This document shows, in pieces, positions 16,411 through 25,687 of a DNA stretch of 39,092 nt (position 1 is its first letter; every line of letters begins with the position of its first letter). Position numbers and translations under genes: made by a program. The stretch is from Sulfurospirillum sp. (lineage in GTDB: Bacteria > Campylobacterota > Campylobacteria > Campylobacterales > Sulfurospirillaceae): NCBI GenBank assembly GCA_018058685.1, contig JAGOZL010000007.1, positions 1 to 39,092 of the forward strand, in the 5' to 3' direction. The notes under the pieces are model-generated. The model worked only from the letters and a program-made list of their open reading frames with translations, had not been told where the DNA came from and searched no databases.

Positions 16411-16953
16411 TTACGCATTTCCTTTTTTCGTATAACCGATGATGTACTCATAACCGGAATAGAGTGTTAATGCCACAGAAACCCACAGTAAAAGCTCTCC
16501 AAAAGGCCAGTTCATCATCAAAAATCCAATCGCAATCATCTGCAATACAGTCTTCACTTTTCCAGCCATTGAAGCCGCGATATCTTTTCCCTCACTCACT
16601 GCCGCTACACGAAGCCCTGTGATAAAAAATTCCCGTGTGAGGATAAGATAAATCGCCCAAGGGTTCGCTCTATCAATAATCATTAATCCTAGAAATGCTG
16701 CTAGTGTGAGCATCTTATCAGCCAAAGGGTCTAAAATGGCTCCAAGGGTTGTTTTCTGATTCCAGTTGCGAGCGATATAGCCATCAAAAAAATCAGTTGC
16801 ACTGGCTATCACAAAAATAAGCGCGGCAAAATAGTCCAACCAGCTTACATGTAAACCTTCAAATAAAGGTAAATCACGGTTCACTAAAAGCACAAACATC
16901 AAAGGTGCGAGAGCGATACGTGTTGAGGCTAAGAGATTGGGTAAGTTCATCAT
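16411..16953 (-). CDS. pgsA: CDP-diacylglycerol--glycerol-3-phosphate 3-phosphatidyltransferase
   Basis: 180 residues with four to five membrane helices. The CDP-alcohol phosphatidyltransferase motif DG-x2-AR-x8-G-x3-D-x3-D is complete, from DGYIAR to DPLADKM. It makes phosphatidylglycerol phosphate, the first committed step to phosphatidylglycerol and cardiolipin. The first ATG overlaps the stop of the upstream reductase gene (ATGA); a second ATG follows directly. Confidence 0.95.
   Translation of the reverse strand: MMNLPNLLASTRIALAPLMFVLLVNRDLPLFEGLHVSWLDYFAALIFVIASATDFFDGYIARNWNQKTTLGAILDPLADKMLTLAAFLGLMIIDRANPWAIYLILTREFFITGLRVAAVSEGKDIAASMAGKVKTVLQMIAIGFLMMNWPFGELLLWVSVALTLYSGYEYIIGYTKKGNA
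16845..16854. repeat. TTACATGTAA palindrome in pgsA
   Basis: Exact copy, read on the minus strand as LHVS in the loop between the first two membrane segments. Confidence 0.9.
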
Positions 16954-17717
16954 TTAAAGGTCGTTCCACCATCAATGAGTAACGTATGCCCAGTAATCCA
17001 CGATGCTTTTTCAGAACACAAAAACAGACATGCTCCTGCTAAATCTTGTGGTTGTCCCATACGACCAAGCGGTGAAAGCTTTGCCGTGACATCACGCACT
17101 TCTTCATAATTAGTAAATGCACGAAGCGCATCGGTCTCAATAGGACCACCACTGACAGCATTCACTCGAATATTCATAGCCCCAAGTTCTGCCGCACCAT
17201 AACGTACCATCGTTTCAACGGCTGCTTTAGCAGTACCATGTCCTGCATAGTTTTCGATATAAACAAGATTCCCCGTCGATGAAAGAGAGATAATACTTCC
17301 GCCACCCACTTTTTCCATGCGTTTTGCAGATTCTTGAGCACCCACGACAAAAGCATTGACGGTTGCAGTAAAGATATTGTTAATTCCACGAGGTTTGAGT
17401 TTCATAAACTTGGTGTAACCACCCACAACCGCTCGCCCTGAAATAATCGCATTAGAGATAAAAAAGTCCACTCTATCAAAATCTTTATCAATTTCTAAAA
17501 AGAGCTCTTTGTACTTTTCTGGCTCTAAAATATTGAAAGGATACGCTTTAGCTTTGATGCCATAATTGGCTTCTAGATCTTTGACTTGCTCAAGTGCAAT
17601 TTCTTCATTGGAGTTGTAGGTAAACGCAACATTGACACCCTCACGTGCAAATTCATACACAATCGCTTGTCCAATACCCCGTGTTCCACCACTAATAACC
17701 AGTGTTTTACCTCTCAT
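16950..17717 (-). CDS. FabL-like enoyl-ACP reductase (SDR family)
   Basis: 255 residues, short-chain dehydrogenase fold. The cofactor motif SGGTRGIG is at 9-16. The catalytic pair is Y157-x6-K164 (NYAGHGTAK), not the Y-x3-K of ordinary SDRs such as FabG. Y-x6-K marks enoyl-ACP reductases of the FabI and FabL types. The segment IRVNAVSGGPIETDALRAF and the overall pattern resemble Bacillus subtilis FabL more than FabI. Predicted role: last reduction of the fatty acid elongation cycle with NAD(P)H. It lies between dapA and pgsA, all overlapping. The same gene order, with an oxidoreductase after dapA, is what I recall for C. jejuni. Confidence 0.82.
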   Translation of the reverse strand: MRGKTLVISGGTRGIGQAIVYEFAREGVNVAFTYNSNEEIALEQVKDLEANYGIKAKAYPFNILEPEKYKELFLEIDKDFDRVDFFISNAIISGRAVVGGYTKFMKLKPRGINNIFTATVNAFVVGAQESAKRMEKVGGGSIISLSSTGNLVYIENYAGHGTAKAAVETMVRYGAAELGAMNIRVNAVSGGPIETDALRAFTNYEEVRDVTAKLSPLGRMGQPQDLAGACLFLCSEKASWITGHTLLIDGGTTFK

Positions 17718-18610
17718 TAAAATCCTTTAATTGTATATTTTTTAAGTGTATTTTCAATACGTTTCATATTTTCATGACTTGGGGCACAAAGCGGTAAGCG
17801 GTATTCCAAAGTATCTAAAAGTCCCGCTAAATACATTGCCGCTTTAATAGGAATAGGATTACTCTCACAAAAGAGAATCTTATTGATTTCATAGAGTGAA
17901 TCATTAATCGCTTTAGCTCCATGATAATCTCCTGCCAATGCCAAGTGTGTCAACTCTGCAATTTGGTCTGGTAAGATGTTAGAAGTTACAGAGATAACAC
18001 CCGAACCTCCATTGGATAAAATAGGGTAGTTAATCGCATCGTCTCCACTAATCACAGAAAGTTTAGGACAATGCGCTAATAAATCCACACAACGCTCAAT
18101 CGAACCTGTTGCTTCTTTGACACCAAAAATATTAGAGCAATCATTAAAGAGCCTAAAAATAGTTTCTGGAAGCAAGTCGCAGCCTGTACGCCCTGGAACA
18201 TTGTATAAAAGCACAGGAATATCCACTGAATTTGCTATCGCTTTATAGTGTTGATACAATCCCTCTTGTGTTGGTTTGTTGTAATAAGGCGTTACCGAGA
18301 GAATACCATGTGCTCCATGTGCTTGCGCAAATTTAGCCAATCCAATGGCTTCATGCGTTGCATTGCTTCCTGCACCTGCTAAGACTTTAACATCTGTCTT
18401 TGCGCAAATATCCGCTGCGATTTCGATACAGCGACGGTGTTCTTCATGATCTAACGTTGCACTCTCTCCTGTCGTTCCCACAGGAACAACCACGTCAATA
18501 TTGTTTTTAATCTGTCTTTCTATCAGCTTTGCATACTGTACTTCGTCTAATTTTCCATTTTTAAAAGGGGTAATAAGAGCAGTCATTGCTCCGTGTAAAG
18601 ATTGGTTCAT
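17717..18610 (-). CDS. dapA: 4-hydroxy-tetrahydrodipicolinate synthase
   Basis: 297 residues, TIM barrel. The Schiff-base lysine is K165 in GVKEATGS, and Y136 in [10 protein letters not shown] with the pair in PVGTTGES completes the active site. It condenses pyruvate with aspartate semialdehyde at the start of the lysine and meso-diaminopimelate pathway, feeding peptidoglycan like murF, ddl and murJ nearby. The stop shares a base with the next start (TAATG). Confidence 0.96.
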   Translation of the reverse strand: MNQSLHGAMTALITPFKNGKLDEVQYAKLIERQIKNNIDVVVPVGTTGESATLDHEEHRRCIEIAADICAKTDVKVLAGAGSNATHEAIGLAKFAQAHGAHGILSVTPYYNKPTQEGLYQHYKAIANSVDIPVLLYNVPGRTGCDLLPETIFRLFNDCSNIFGVKEATGSIERCVDLLAHCPKLSVISGDDAINYPILSNGGSGVISVTSNILPDQIAELTHLALAGDYHGAKAINDSLYEINKILFCESNPIPIKAAMYLAGLLDTLEYRLPLCAPSHENMKRIENTLKKYTIKGF

Positions 18611-18614
18611 TCGT

Positions 18615-19916
18615 CTAATCCTTTCGTAAAATTACGGTTGTTGATGTTTGTGGTACTAAATAGGTCTTAATAACGTTAGCGATATCTTCTTTTTTAAGCT
18701 GATTGATACGATCTTCATATTCGATAAGAGGTGTGATGTCCCCTTTGGCAAAGTAACTTCCATAAAGACTGGCAAGTTCACTTGAGCTTTCCAAGGAGTG
18801 AATAAAATCTGCTTTTGTATTGATTTTAATTTTTTCAAGTTCTCGTTCACTAATCCCAACTTTGTGAAGATTTTCAATAATAGCTAAAATCTCAGCTTCT
18901 ACCGTTTCTGCCTTAACACCTGGATTACACACCGCTAAGAAAAGAAAAACGGAAGGATCGCGCGATTGCATTGCATAACCGTAAATTTGATTGACCATCT
19001 TTTTTTCATCCACTAACACACGCTGCAAACGACTGCTTTTCCCGCTGCTAAGCAGTTCGCTAAGCGCAGAGAGTGCCACTTGGTCTTTATGTTTAAAATC
19101 AGGAATTTTGTAGGCAATGGCTACCATTTCAACCTCACTCTCTTTTTTAAGCATGACACGTTTTGCACCATCTTGGAGAGGCTCAACTTGATGATGAGGC
19201 TTTAGAACATCGTGTGTGTTTTTGATAGCGCCAAAGTGCTTTTCTACATTTACAAAAACATCTTCTGCTTTAATATCACCTGCGACAACAACAATAGCAT
19301 TGTTTGGTTGATAATACTTCGAGTGAAAACTTCTGATATCTTCAATTGTCCAGTTTTTAATATCATCTTTAAAACCAATGGGTGTCCAATGGTAGGGATG
19401 GTACATAAAAGCGTTATTAAACAATCTAAAATAGAGATAGCCGATAGGATTGTTATCGGTTCTCCATAAACGCTCTTCTAACACAACATTGCGTTCAGGT
19501 TGAAACTCTTCATCACTAAGGCGAAGATTTTGCATGAGTTCTGAAAACAGCTCTAACGATTTTGCTAAATTGCCTGATGAGCTTTTGATGTAATAGTGTG
19601 TATAATCAAATCCTGTTGAAGCGTTATTCACGCCACCAAAACCTTTGACAATTTCATCAAATTCACCTGCTTTAAGATTTTTTGTTGATTTGAAATTGAG
19701 GTGTTCAAGCATATGAGCAATCCCACTTTTCCCCATAATTTCATTACCACTGCCTACTTTGTAAAAAATATCGGTAGTGATAACATTGCTACCATTGTGC
19801 ATCGGTATCACAACAATTTGAAGGCCATTATTTAAGGTCTTTGTTTGATAAGAGGGAAGAGAACTAGCCATCAATGCTCCTAAAGTCAGTAAAAAAAATA
19901 CTAAATAACGTGTCAT
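18615..19916 (-). CDS. M16-family zinc peptidase, secreted
   Basis: 433 residues. The N-terminal signal peptide (about 1-18, [15 protein letters not shown]) directs export. The inverted zinc motif is H68-M-L-E-H72, with the distal glutamate in VVLEER (about 147-148). It is half the length of full insulinase-type enzymes, as bacterial periplasmic M16 proteins often are, so it probably acts as a dimer. The second inactive-type domain (about 180-350) follows. Substrate unknown. It lies 3 bases after pyrD and 4 bases before dapA. Confidence 0.92.
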   Translation of the reverse strand: MTRYLVFFLLTLGALMASSLPSYQTKTLNNGLQIVVIPMHNGSNVITTDIFYKVGSGNEIMGKSGIAHMLEHLNFKSTKNLKAGEFDEIVKGFGGVNNASTGFDYTHYYIKSSSGNLAKSLELFSELMQNLRLSDEEFQPERNVVLEERLWRTDNNPIGYLYFRLFNNAFMYHPYHWTPIGFKDDIKNWTIEDIRSFHSKYYQPNNAIVVVAGDIKAEDVFVNVEKHFGAIKNTHDVLKPHHQVEPLQDGAKRVMLKKESEVEMVAIAYKIPDFKHKDQVALSALSELLSSGKSSRLQRVLVDEKKMVNQIYGYAMQSRDPSVFLFLAVCNPGVKAETVEAEILAIIENLHKVGISERELEKIKINTKADFIHSLESSSELASLYGSYFAKGDITPLIEYEDRINQLKKEDIANVIKTYLVPQTSTTVILRKD

Positions 19917-19919
19917 TTT

Positions 19920-20981
19920 TCATCTCCTATCGCTTCCTATCACTTCGCTAATGTGGCTAAAACCATCTTTTTCCATAAGTTTCATTATGCCTTCATTGAT
20001 TTGTTTGTTCAGATATGGACCTTTAAAAATAAAGGCACTGTAAAGTTGTACTAAGCTAGCACCCGCTTTCAATCTTCGATACGCTTCCTCAGCAGAATCG
20101 ATGCCACCAACAGAAATCAAGGTTGTTTTTCCATAAAATGCTTTTGCCAGTGCTTCAAACATTGCAAAGCTTTTTTCTGTGAGCACTTTACCACTGAGTC
20201 CTCCAAAATCTTTTGCACCTTTTAAAAGCGTATAATCGATGGTCGTATTGGTTGCTACGATGCCATCGGCTCCGCTATCAAGTGCGCATTGGCATAAAGA
20301 GAGAGCATCATCTATGGTTAAATCAGGAGCGATTTTGAGCAAAACAGGTTTACATGTAAGACTTTTCGCCATGACAAAAAGCTCTTTAATAAAGGCTTCA
20401 TTTTGTAAATCTCTAAGACCTGGTGTGTTGGGTGAAGAGATATTAATCACTAAAAAGTCTGATAGACTCTCAAAACGACGAATCAGTTTTTCATAATCAC
20501 CCAGTGCATCTTCGGCTGAAGTTGTTTTATTTTTTCCAATATTTGCACCCAGTGGCGTGGCGTAAGGGTAAAGAGATTCAAGACGCTTTGCGATGACACG
20601 CATCCCTTCATTGTTAAAGCCCATGGCATTTTGGATACTCTCTTCTTTAACAAATCGAAATAACCTAGGCTTTGCGTTACCACTTTGAGGTTCAGGTGTC
20701 ATCGTACCATACTCAATATAGCCAAACCCAAGTGCAGTGAGCATCTTTATCATCGTCGCATTTTTATCAAATCCAGCACCCAGCCCAACGGGATTAAGAA
20801 ACGTTGTGCCTAAAAGATTTTGCTCTAAACGTTTATCCGCTACAAAATAGCGTTCTGCTAAAAATGAAAGAATAAAAGGTGCATAGGTTGTTGTATGCTT
20901 AAAGAAAAACTCTGCAACATTGTGCGCATTTTCAGGGCTAAGTTGAAAAAAAATCTTTTTAAGAGTGCCGTAATCAACCAT
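19920..20981 (-). CDS. pyrD: Dihydroorotate dehydrogenase (quinone), class 2
   Basis: 353 residues. The N-terminal helical extension (about 1-45) that associates class 2 enzymes with the membrane is present. Then come GLGAGFDKNA, MGFNNEGM and NISSPNTPGLRDLQ with the serine base of class 2 enzymes, and a C-terminal FMN phosphate site (SVGGIDSAEEAYRRLKAGAS). It oxidises dihydroorotate to orotate in pyrimidine synthesis, passing electrons to the quinone pool. A promoter in the 71-base gap before it suggests partly independent expression. Confidence 0.96.
   Translation of the reverse strand: MVDYGTLKKIFFQLSPENAHNVAEFFFKHTTTYAPFILSFLAERYFVADKRLEQNLLGTTFLNPVGLGAGFDKNATMIKMLTALGFGYIEYGTMTPEPQSGNAKPRLFRFVKEESIQNAMGFNNEGMRVIAKRLESLYPYATPLGANIGKNKTTSAEDALGDYEKLIRRFESLSDFLVINISSPNTPGLRDLQNEAFIKELFVMAKSLTCKPVLLKIAPDLTIDDALSLCQCALDSGADGIVATNTTIDYTLLKGAKDFGGLSGKVLTEKSFAMFEALAKAFYGKTTLISVGGIDSAEEAYRRLKAGASLVQLYSAFIFKGPYLNKQINEGIMKLMEKDGFSHISEVIGSDRR
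20350..20359. repeat. TTACATGTAA palindrome in pyrD
   Basis: Exact copy, read on the minus strand as LTCK. Confidence 0.9.
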
Positions 20982-21009
20982 TCGTTTTTATCCTTTGTAA
21001 AAGTACGCG

Positions 21010-21018
21010 ATTATACCA
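21010..21018 (-). promoter_or_regulatory. Internal promoter upstream of pyrD
   Basis: The minus strand reads TGGTATAAT, a perfect extended -10, 28 bases before the pyrD ATG. A ribosome site AAAGGA follows. It would drive pyrD and the genes down to yggS independently of msbA. Confidence 0.55.
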
Positions 21019-21052
21019 AAGTCAAGATAAAAAATGGTTGATTTAAGCGCTT

Positions 21053-22768
21053 CTAGGCTTGTAAGTCTTTGAGTTTTAGGTAATCCTCACTTGATGCACG
21101 TAAGCTTTCATCATCGCCCATGGCGATAATTGTTCCATGTTTGAGCAAAATAATTTTATCTGCTCTTTTGATGGTGCTAAGTCGGTGTGCAATGACAAAG
21201 GTAATTTTGTCTTTAACCAAATGCTCAATGGCTTCTGTGATTTTTTGCTCACTTCCAGAATCCAATGCAGATGTGGCTTCATCTAAAATCAGGATTTGAG
21301 GATTGGTATAAATCGCACGTGCGATGGCGATACGTTGACGTTGACCACCTGAAAGATTGGTACCAAATTCATCTAAAGAAGTGAAAATACCTTTGTCTAA
21401 TGTTTGAACAAATTCATACGCATTGGCTTTTTTAAGGGCATCGATGACTTTTTCTTCATCAATTTCTTTGCCATATGCCACATTGGCGGCAATGGTGTCG
21501 TTAAAGATGTAAACACGCTGAGTGACCATTCCGATATTTTGACGCAAATCGTGAAGACTGAAGGCTTTAATGGAGGTATTGTTGATGGTGATATCGCCAG
21601 AACTTGGGTCATAAAAGCGCATTAAAAGATTCATCAAAGAGCTTTTTCCGCCACCACTATCACCAATAAGTGCAATCATTTCACCACGTTTTGCTTCAAA
21701 CGAGATATCGTGCAAGGCACATTTTTCCCCGTAAAAAAGAGAAAGGGTATCAAAAGAAATCGTATTTACATGTAAAGGAAAAGGGGTTTCTCCACCGACA
21801 ACGCTTGGTTGTTTATCGAGAAGGAAAAAGATGCGCTCACTTGCAACAACGGCATCTTGCATTTGGTTGTACAGTCCTGAGATTTTTTTAATAGGGGTGT
21901 AGAGCATAAAAAGAGCGGTTAAAAAAGAGAAGAAGCTCCCCACACTCATCGTTCCATCAATTACTTCACGACCACCAACGATGATAACTACAGCAACACC
22001 AATAGACCCTAGTGTCTCCATAAGCGGACTTACCAGTTGAGCAATTTTAACGGATTTCATTGTGAGTTTAAAGTAACGTTCATTTTCACGTTGAAATAAA
22101 CCATGTTCATAAGCAGAAGCATTATTCGCTTGGATGATTTCAATGTTATTAAAGATTTCACTCAGTTTTGCGGTAATATCAGAGATTTTTTCTTGAGAAG
22201 CACGTGAAATTTTTTTCATTCTTTTGGCTAAAGTACTCAGCGGATAAACGGCTAAAGGCATAATGATTAAGGCAAAAAAGGCTAGTTTTGGACTTTGATA
22301 AATAACAACTGCCATAAGACCAAAAATAGTTAAAGTCTCACGAATGAGTTCAGGAACAAGGTTAGAGACCACACTTCGTACACGCTCAACATCGTTGGTA
22401 TTTCGGCTAATCAGCTCTCCTGTTCGATATTCATGGAAAAAAGAGATATCAAGACGAAGCATATTGCCTAAAATATTTTCACGAAATCGTCTGATGATAT
22501 CTTGGCCAATGTAGGCTGTAAAATAGCTCTGCATATAGCGCCCAAGCTCTTTTGCAACGTAGACGGCGATGATGGCATAAGGAAGGAGCATCAGCATGTC
22601 ACGATCTTTTGCAATAAAAATCTCATCTAAAAGCGGTTTAACCAAGTAGGCTGAAAAAGCTGTTCCTCCACTTGCCAGTGCCATACCAACAATAGCTAAG
22701 ATAAAATAGGGAATATAATCTTTAAAAAAAGGAACGAAACGGGACAAAATAGCACCTAAATGACGCAT
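21053..22768 (-). CDS. msbA: MsbA-like lipid A/lipid ABC exporter
   Basis: 571 residues, half-transporter with fused membrane and ATPase domains. Six membrane helices span about 15-300. The ATPase has Walker A GDSGGGKSS (about 366-374), signature LSGGQRQR, Walker B ILILDEATSALD and switch histidine in VIAHRLS. By length, architecture and the lipid/peptidoglycan context it is assigned as the lipid A-core flippase MsbA; multidrug exporters of the same fold cannot be excluded from sequence alone. It abuts cysS with no gap. Confidence 0.9.
   Translation of the reverse strand: MRHLGAILSRFVPFFKDYIPYFILAIVGMALASGGTAFSAYLVKPLLDEIFIAKDRDMLMLLPYAIIAVYVAKELGRYMQSYFTAYIGQDIIRRFRENILGNMLRLDISFFHEYRTGELISRNTNDVERVRSVVSNLVPELIRETLTIFGLMAVVIYQSPKLAFFALIIMPLAVYPLSTLAKRMKKISRASQEKISDITAKLSEIFNNIEIIQANNASAYEHGLFQRENERYFKLTMKSVKIAQLVSPLMETLGSIGVAVVIIVGGREVIDGTMSVGSFFSFLTALFMLYTPIKKISGLYNQMQDAVVASERIFFLLDKQPSVVGGETPFPLHVNTISFDTLSLFYGEKCALHDISFEAKRGEMIALIGDSGGGKSSLMNLLMRFYDPSSGDITINNTSIKAFSLHDLRQNIGMVTQRVYIFNDTIAANVAYGKEIDEEKVIDALKKANAYEFVQTLDKGIFTSLDEFGTNLSGGQRQRIAIARAIYTNPQILILDEATSALDSGSEQKITEAIEHLVKDKITFVIAHRLSTIKRADKIILLKHGTIIAMGDDESLRASSEDYLKLKDLQA
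21766..21775. repeat. TTACATGTAA palindrome in msbA
   Basis: Exact copy, read on the minus strand as LHVN in the linker before the ATPase domain. Confidence 0.9.
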
Positions 22769-24175
22769 TTAGTTCACCTTTTCCCATTGTGTGCCATTGG
22801 ACGTATCCATGAGTTGAATCTGCTTAGCTTCTAACTCTTTTCGAATAAGATCAGCGGTTGTAAAATCTTTGGCTTTTTTTGCATCCGCACGTTTTGCAAT
22901 CAGCTCTTCAATATATGCTTTTTCTTCTTCACTTACACCCATTTGAAAATAAGAAAGCGGTGTATGAAACCCTATACCAAGTACGCTTTGTATCCATATG
23001 AGATTGGCAGAGAAAATCCCTTTCATCATTTTATCTTTTGGGTTAGCATCCAAAAATTCGTTAGCAGAACCAATCATCTCATCTAAAAGAGCTAAGGCTT
23101 TAGAGATATTCAAATCATCGCTTAAAGCTTCAAGCATCGATGTTTTAAAAGCTTCATCTATCTGAGTGGAAGGTATATCAAAAACACGTTTTTTAAGGCG
23201 ATAAAGTTTGTCTAAGCGTTTTTTACTCATAAGCAAATCAACTTCTGAGAAGTTAAAATTAGCCCGATAATGTGAGGAAAGAAGATAAAAACGCAGTACT
23301 TCGCCATCATAATGTTTCAAGGCATCTTTTAAGAAAAAGCTATTGCCTAAAGATTTACTCATTTTCTCACCGTTAATCGTGACAAAACCATTGTGCATCC
23401 AGTACTTTGCTAGTTCTTGATGATGTCCTTTACAACGTGTTTGTGCGGCTTCGTTTTCATGGTGTGGGAAAAGTAAATCTGCTCCACCTGCGTGAATGTC
23501 GATTTGATATGCTGTTTGGCTTGAAGCAAGGTATTTTTCGATCATCGCAGAACACTCGATGTGCCATCCAGGTCGTCCTTGTCCAAAAGGAGCTGGGTAG
23601 CTTGGCTCACTAGGCTCTTTGGAGAACTTCCAGAGTGCAAAATCTTTTTGGTCACGCTTTGATTCTTTTTGCTCAACACGTGACATGGAAGAGTCTTCTT
23701 CGACCAAGCGACCTGAGAGAGACAAATATTTATTATCTTTTGAAGTATCAAAATAGATGCCATCTTCTGCAACATAGCCTACGTCTGAGTGCATCAGTGA
23801 TTCTATAAATGAGATGATTTCAGTGACACATTCGGTTGCTTTAGGTTCTATGTCAGCATCATTTACATGTAAAGCATGCATATCTTGTTTATAACGGTCA
23901 ATATAAAAAGAGGTAATCTCTTCTAAAGACTTTCCGCTCTCTTTCATTTTGTGGATGATTTTATCATCAATGTCTGTAAAATTTTTCACAAACGTCACAT
24001 GATAGCCAAGTGTTGTAAACACTCGTCGAAGCAAATCAAAAGCGATGGCACTGCGCGCATGTCCTAAATGGGCATCATCATACACCGTAGGACCACAGAC
24101 ATAAATTGTCACATGACCCTCTTTTAAGGGTTCAAACATCAGACGTTTTTTTTGAACAGAATCATAAATAACCAT
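22769..24175 (-). CDS. cysS: Cysteinyl-tRNA synthetase
   Basis: 468 residues, class I synthetase. The zinc ligand C27 is in YVCGPTVYDD, the HIGH motif appears as H36-L-G-H39, and the KMSKS loop is present as EKMSKSLGN. WHIECSAM and the GGADLLFPHHENE box are also conserved. It charges tRNA-Cys. The start overlaps the end of murJ by 14 bases. Confidence 0.97.
   Translation of the reverse strand: MVIYDSVQKKRLMFEPLKEGHVTIYVCGPTVYDDAHLGHARSAIAFDLLRRVFTTLGYHVTFVKNFTDIDDKIIHKMKESGKSLEEITSFYIDRYKQDMHALHVNDADIEPKATECVTEIISFIESLMHSDVGYVAEDGIYFDTSKDNKYLSLSGRLVEEDSSMSRVEQKESKRDQKDFALWKFSKEPSEPSYPAPFGQGRPGWHIECSAMIEKYLASSQTAYQIDIHAGGADLLFPHHENEAAQTRCKGHHQELAKYWMHNGFVTINGEKMSKSLGNSFFLKDALKHYDGEVLRFYLLSSHYRANFNFSEVDLLMSKKRLDKLYRLKKRVFDIPSTQIDEAFKTSMLEALSDDLNISKALALLDEMIGSANEFLDANPKDKMMKGIFSANLIWIQSVLGIGFHTPLSYFQMGVSEEEKAYIEELIAKRADAKKAKDFTTADLIRKELEAKQIQLMDTSNGTQWEKVN
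23863..23872. repeat. TTACATGTAA palindrome in cysS
   Basis: Exact copy, read on the minus strand as LHVN. Confidence 0.9.
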
Positions 24176-25571
24176 GTAAAAGTTCCTTCAACCAGATAAG
24201 CACACCCGCTTCAATGAGTAAAACGATGGCCAAAATAATCAATTTTTTATTAAATAGTATAGCTAAAAAGCGCTTGAAGCCAAAAGAGCGTAGCGTGAAA
24301 ATGAAAAGCACGCACCCTGAGAGTGAGCCTGCAAGTGCAAGTCCTGCTGCTCCCATCGGGGAAATAAGTGCAAATGAAAAAACAAGATTACATGTAAGCG
24401 CAACCATCGCAATTTTTGCGGCTTCTTTTTGGCGCATTTGTGCGTAAAGCCAAAGCGAAAAAAGTTTGGATAGACCAAAAGGGAGTAAGCCTATCATATA
24501 CATCGCAAGGACAAAGCCTGTATTAAAAGTATCTTCTGCAGTAAAAGCACCGCGTTCAAATAAAAGCTTAATAATTTCTTCGCTTAAAAGATATCCTCCA
24601 AGTGTTGAAGTACTAAGTAAAAAAGCCAAGATCCAAAAGCCTCTATCGACTAAAGCTAAAGCTTTAGTTTCATCGTTATTTTTTAACAGCCGTGTTATTT
24701 GAGGAAAAATCCCTGTCGTGAGTGCAATGGCAAACAAAGCAAGCGGAAGTTGGAAGATGCGGTTCCCATAGTAGAGATAACTTATACTTCCACTGACTAA
24801 AAAGCTTGCTAATGTTGTATCGACAAAAGAGACAATTTGAGGTGTTGAATTTCCAATAATGGAGTGAAAAAAGGATCGGTTAAAAGCTTTGTTTGTTTCT
24901 TCAATTTTTTTTTCTTTTTTCCCATAAGCTTTGTATCCCACAACAAAGAGTTTAAAAAGTCGGTATTTACCGATGGTGATAAGATGGGAAAGCACTTGCA
25001 AAACGCCACCGACTAACACACCATAACTCAGTGCATAAACGATTGTTTTTTTATCCCAATTTTGGAACAAAAGAAGAGCACCTATCATGCCAATATTGAG
25101 AAGTGCCGTTGAAAATGCTGTGGTTGCAAAGTGATGTTTGTATTGAAGCAAGGAGCCTAGTAAAGTGACGATAAAAATAAGAGGTAAATAGTAAAAATTG
25201 ATGGCAACCAAAGGTGCAGCAAGTGCAATAGTTTCTGAATCAAAACCAAGTGCAATAACTTTTGCAAAAAACTCACTAAAAAGTGTAACAATGAGTGAAA
25301 AAGCAATAAGAAATGAGAAAAACTGAACACCAACACGGAACGTGAAAAGTCCTTTAAGTGGCGTTTTAATGAAGCTAGGAATAAAACTTTGGGTAAAAGC
25401 ACCTTCTGCAAAAATACGTCGAAAGAGATTAGGAAATTTGAAGGCGACAAAAAAGATATCACTATAGACATTAGCTCCTAAAATTGAGGCACTAAGTAAG
25501 TCTCGAATAAAACCAAAAATTCGTGAGACTAATGTCCCAACACTGTTTGTGAAAAATGATCGTATAAGCAT
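24162..25571 (-). CDS. murJ: Lipid II flippase MurJ (MviN family)
   Basis: 469 residues from ATG 25571, with about 14 membrane helices. The N-terminus has the conserved pattern SRIFGFIRDLLSASILG, then FKFPNLFRRIFAEGAFTQSFIP, the MviN hallmark. It flips lipid-linked peptidoglycan precursor across the inner membrane. An upstream TTG (25586) would add five residues; ATG 25571 starts closer to the usual family start. No clear ribosome site is visible. First gene of the minus-strand operon, divergent from the fapA-like gene. Confidence 0.94.
   Translation of the reverse strand: MLIRSFFTNSVGTLVSRIFGFIRDLLSASILGANVYSDIFFVAFKFPNLFRRIFAEGAFTQSFIPSFIKTPLKGLFTFRVGVQFFSFLIAFSLIVTLFSEFFAKVIALGFDSETIALAAPLVAINFYYLPLIFIVTLLGSLLQYKHHFATTAFSTALLNIGMIGALLLFQNWDKKTIVYALSYGVLVGGVLQVLSHLITIGKYRLFKLFVVGYKAYGKKEKKIEETNKAFNRSFFHSIIGNSTPQIVSFVDTTLASFLVSGSISYLYYGNRIFQLPLALFAIALTTGIFPQITRLLKNNDETKALALVDRGFWILAFLLSTSTLGGYLLSEEIIKLLFERGAFTAEDTFNTGFVLAMYMIGLLPFGLSKLFSLWLYAQMRQKEAAKIAMVALTCNLVFSFALISPMGAAGLALAGSLSGCVLFIFTLRSFGFKRFLAILFNKKLIILAIVLLIEAGVLIWLKELLHGYL
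24388..24397. repeat. TTACATGTAA palindrome in murJ
   Basis: Exact copy, read on the minus strand as LTCN inside a membrane helix. Confidence 0.9.
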
Positions 25572-25622
25572 ACGAAAGTGTATCAAAAAATCGTTTAAAC
25601 CAAATTTTTATGAACTTTAGGC

Positions 25623-25650
25623 TAATATTATTCTCTTGGTTTGCCGATAT
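25623..25650 (+). promoter_or_regulatory. Sigma-28-like promoter of the fapA-like gene
   Basis: GCCGATAT (25643-25650) matches the flagellar sigma-28 -10 form (GCCGATAA; CGATWT in Campylobacter). A TAAT at 25623-25626 stands 16 bases upstream as a partial -35. It lies 38 bases before the chosen GTG start. Only one strong half, so tentative. Confidence 0.35.
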
Positions 25651-25687
25651 TAGCTATGAGAGAATTTTATATATAAAGGTATTCACA

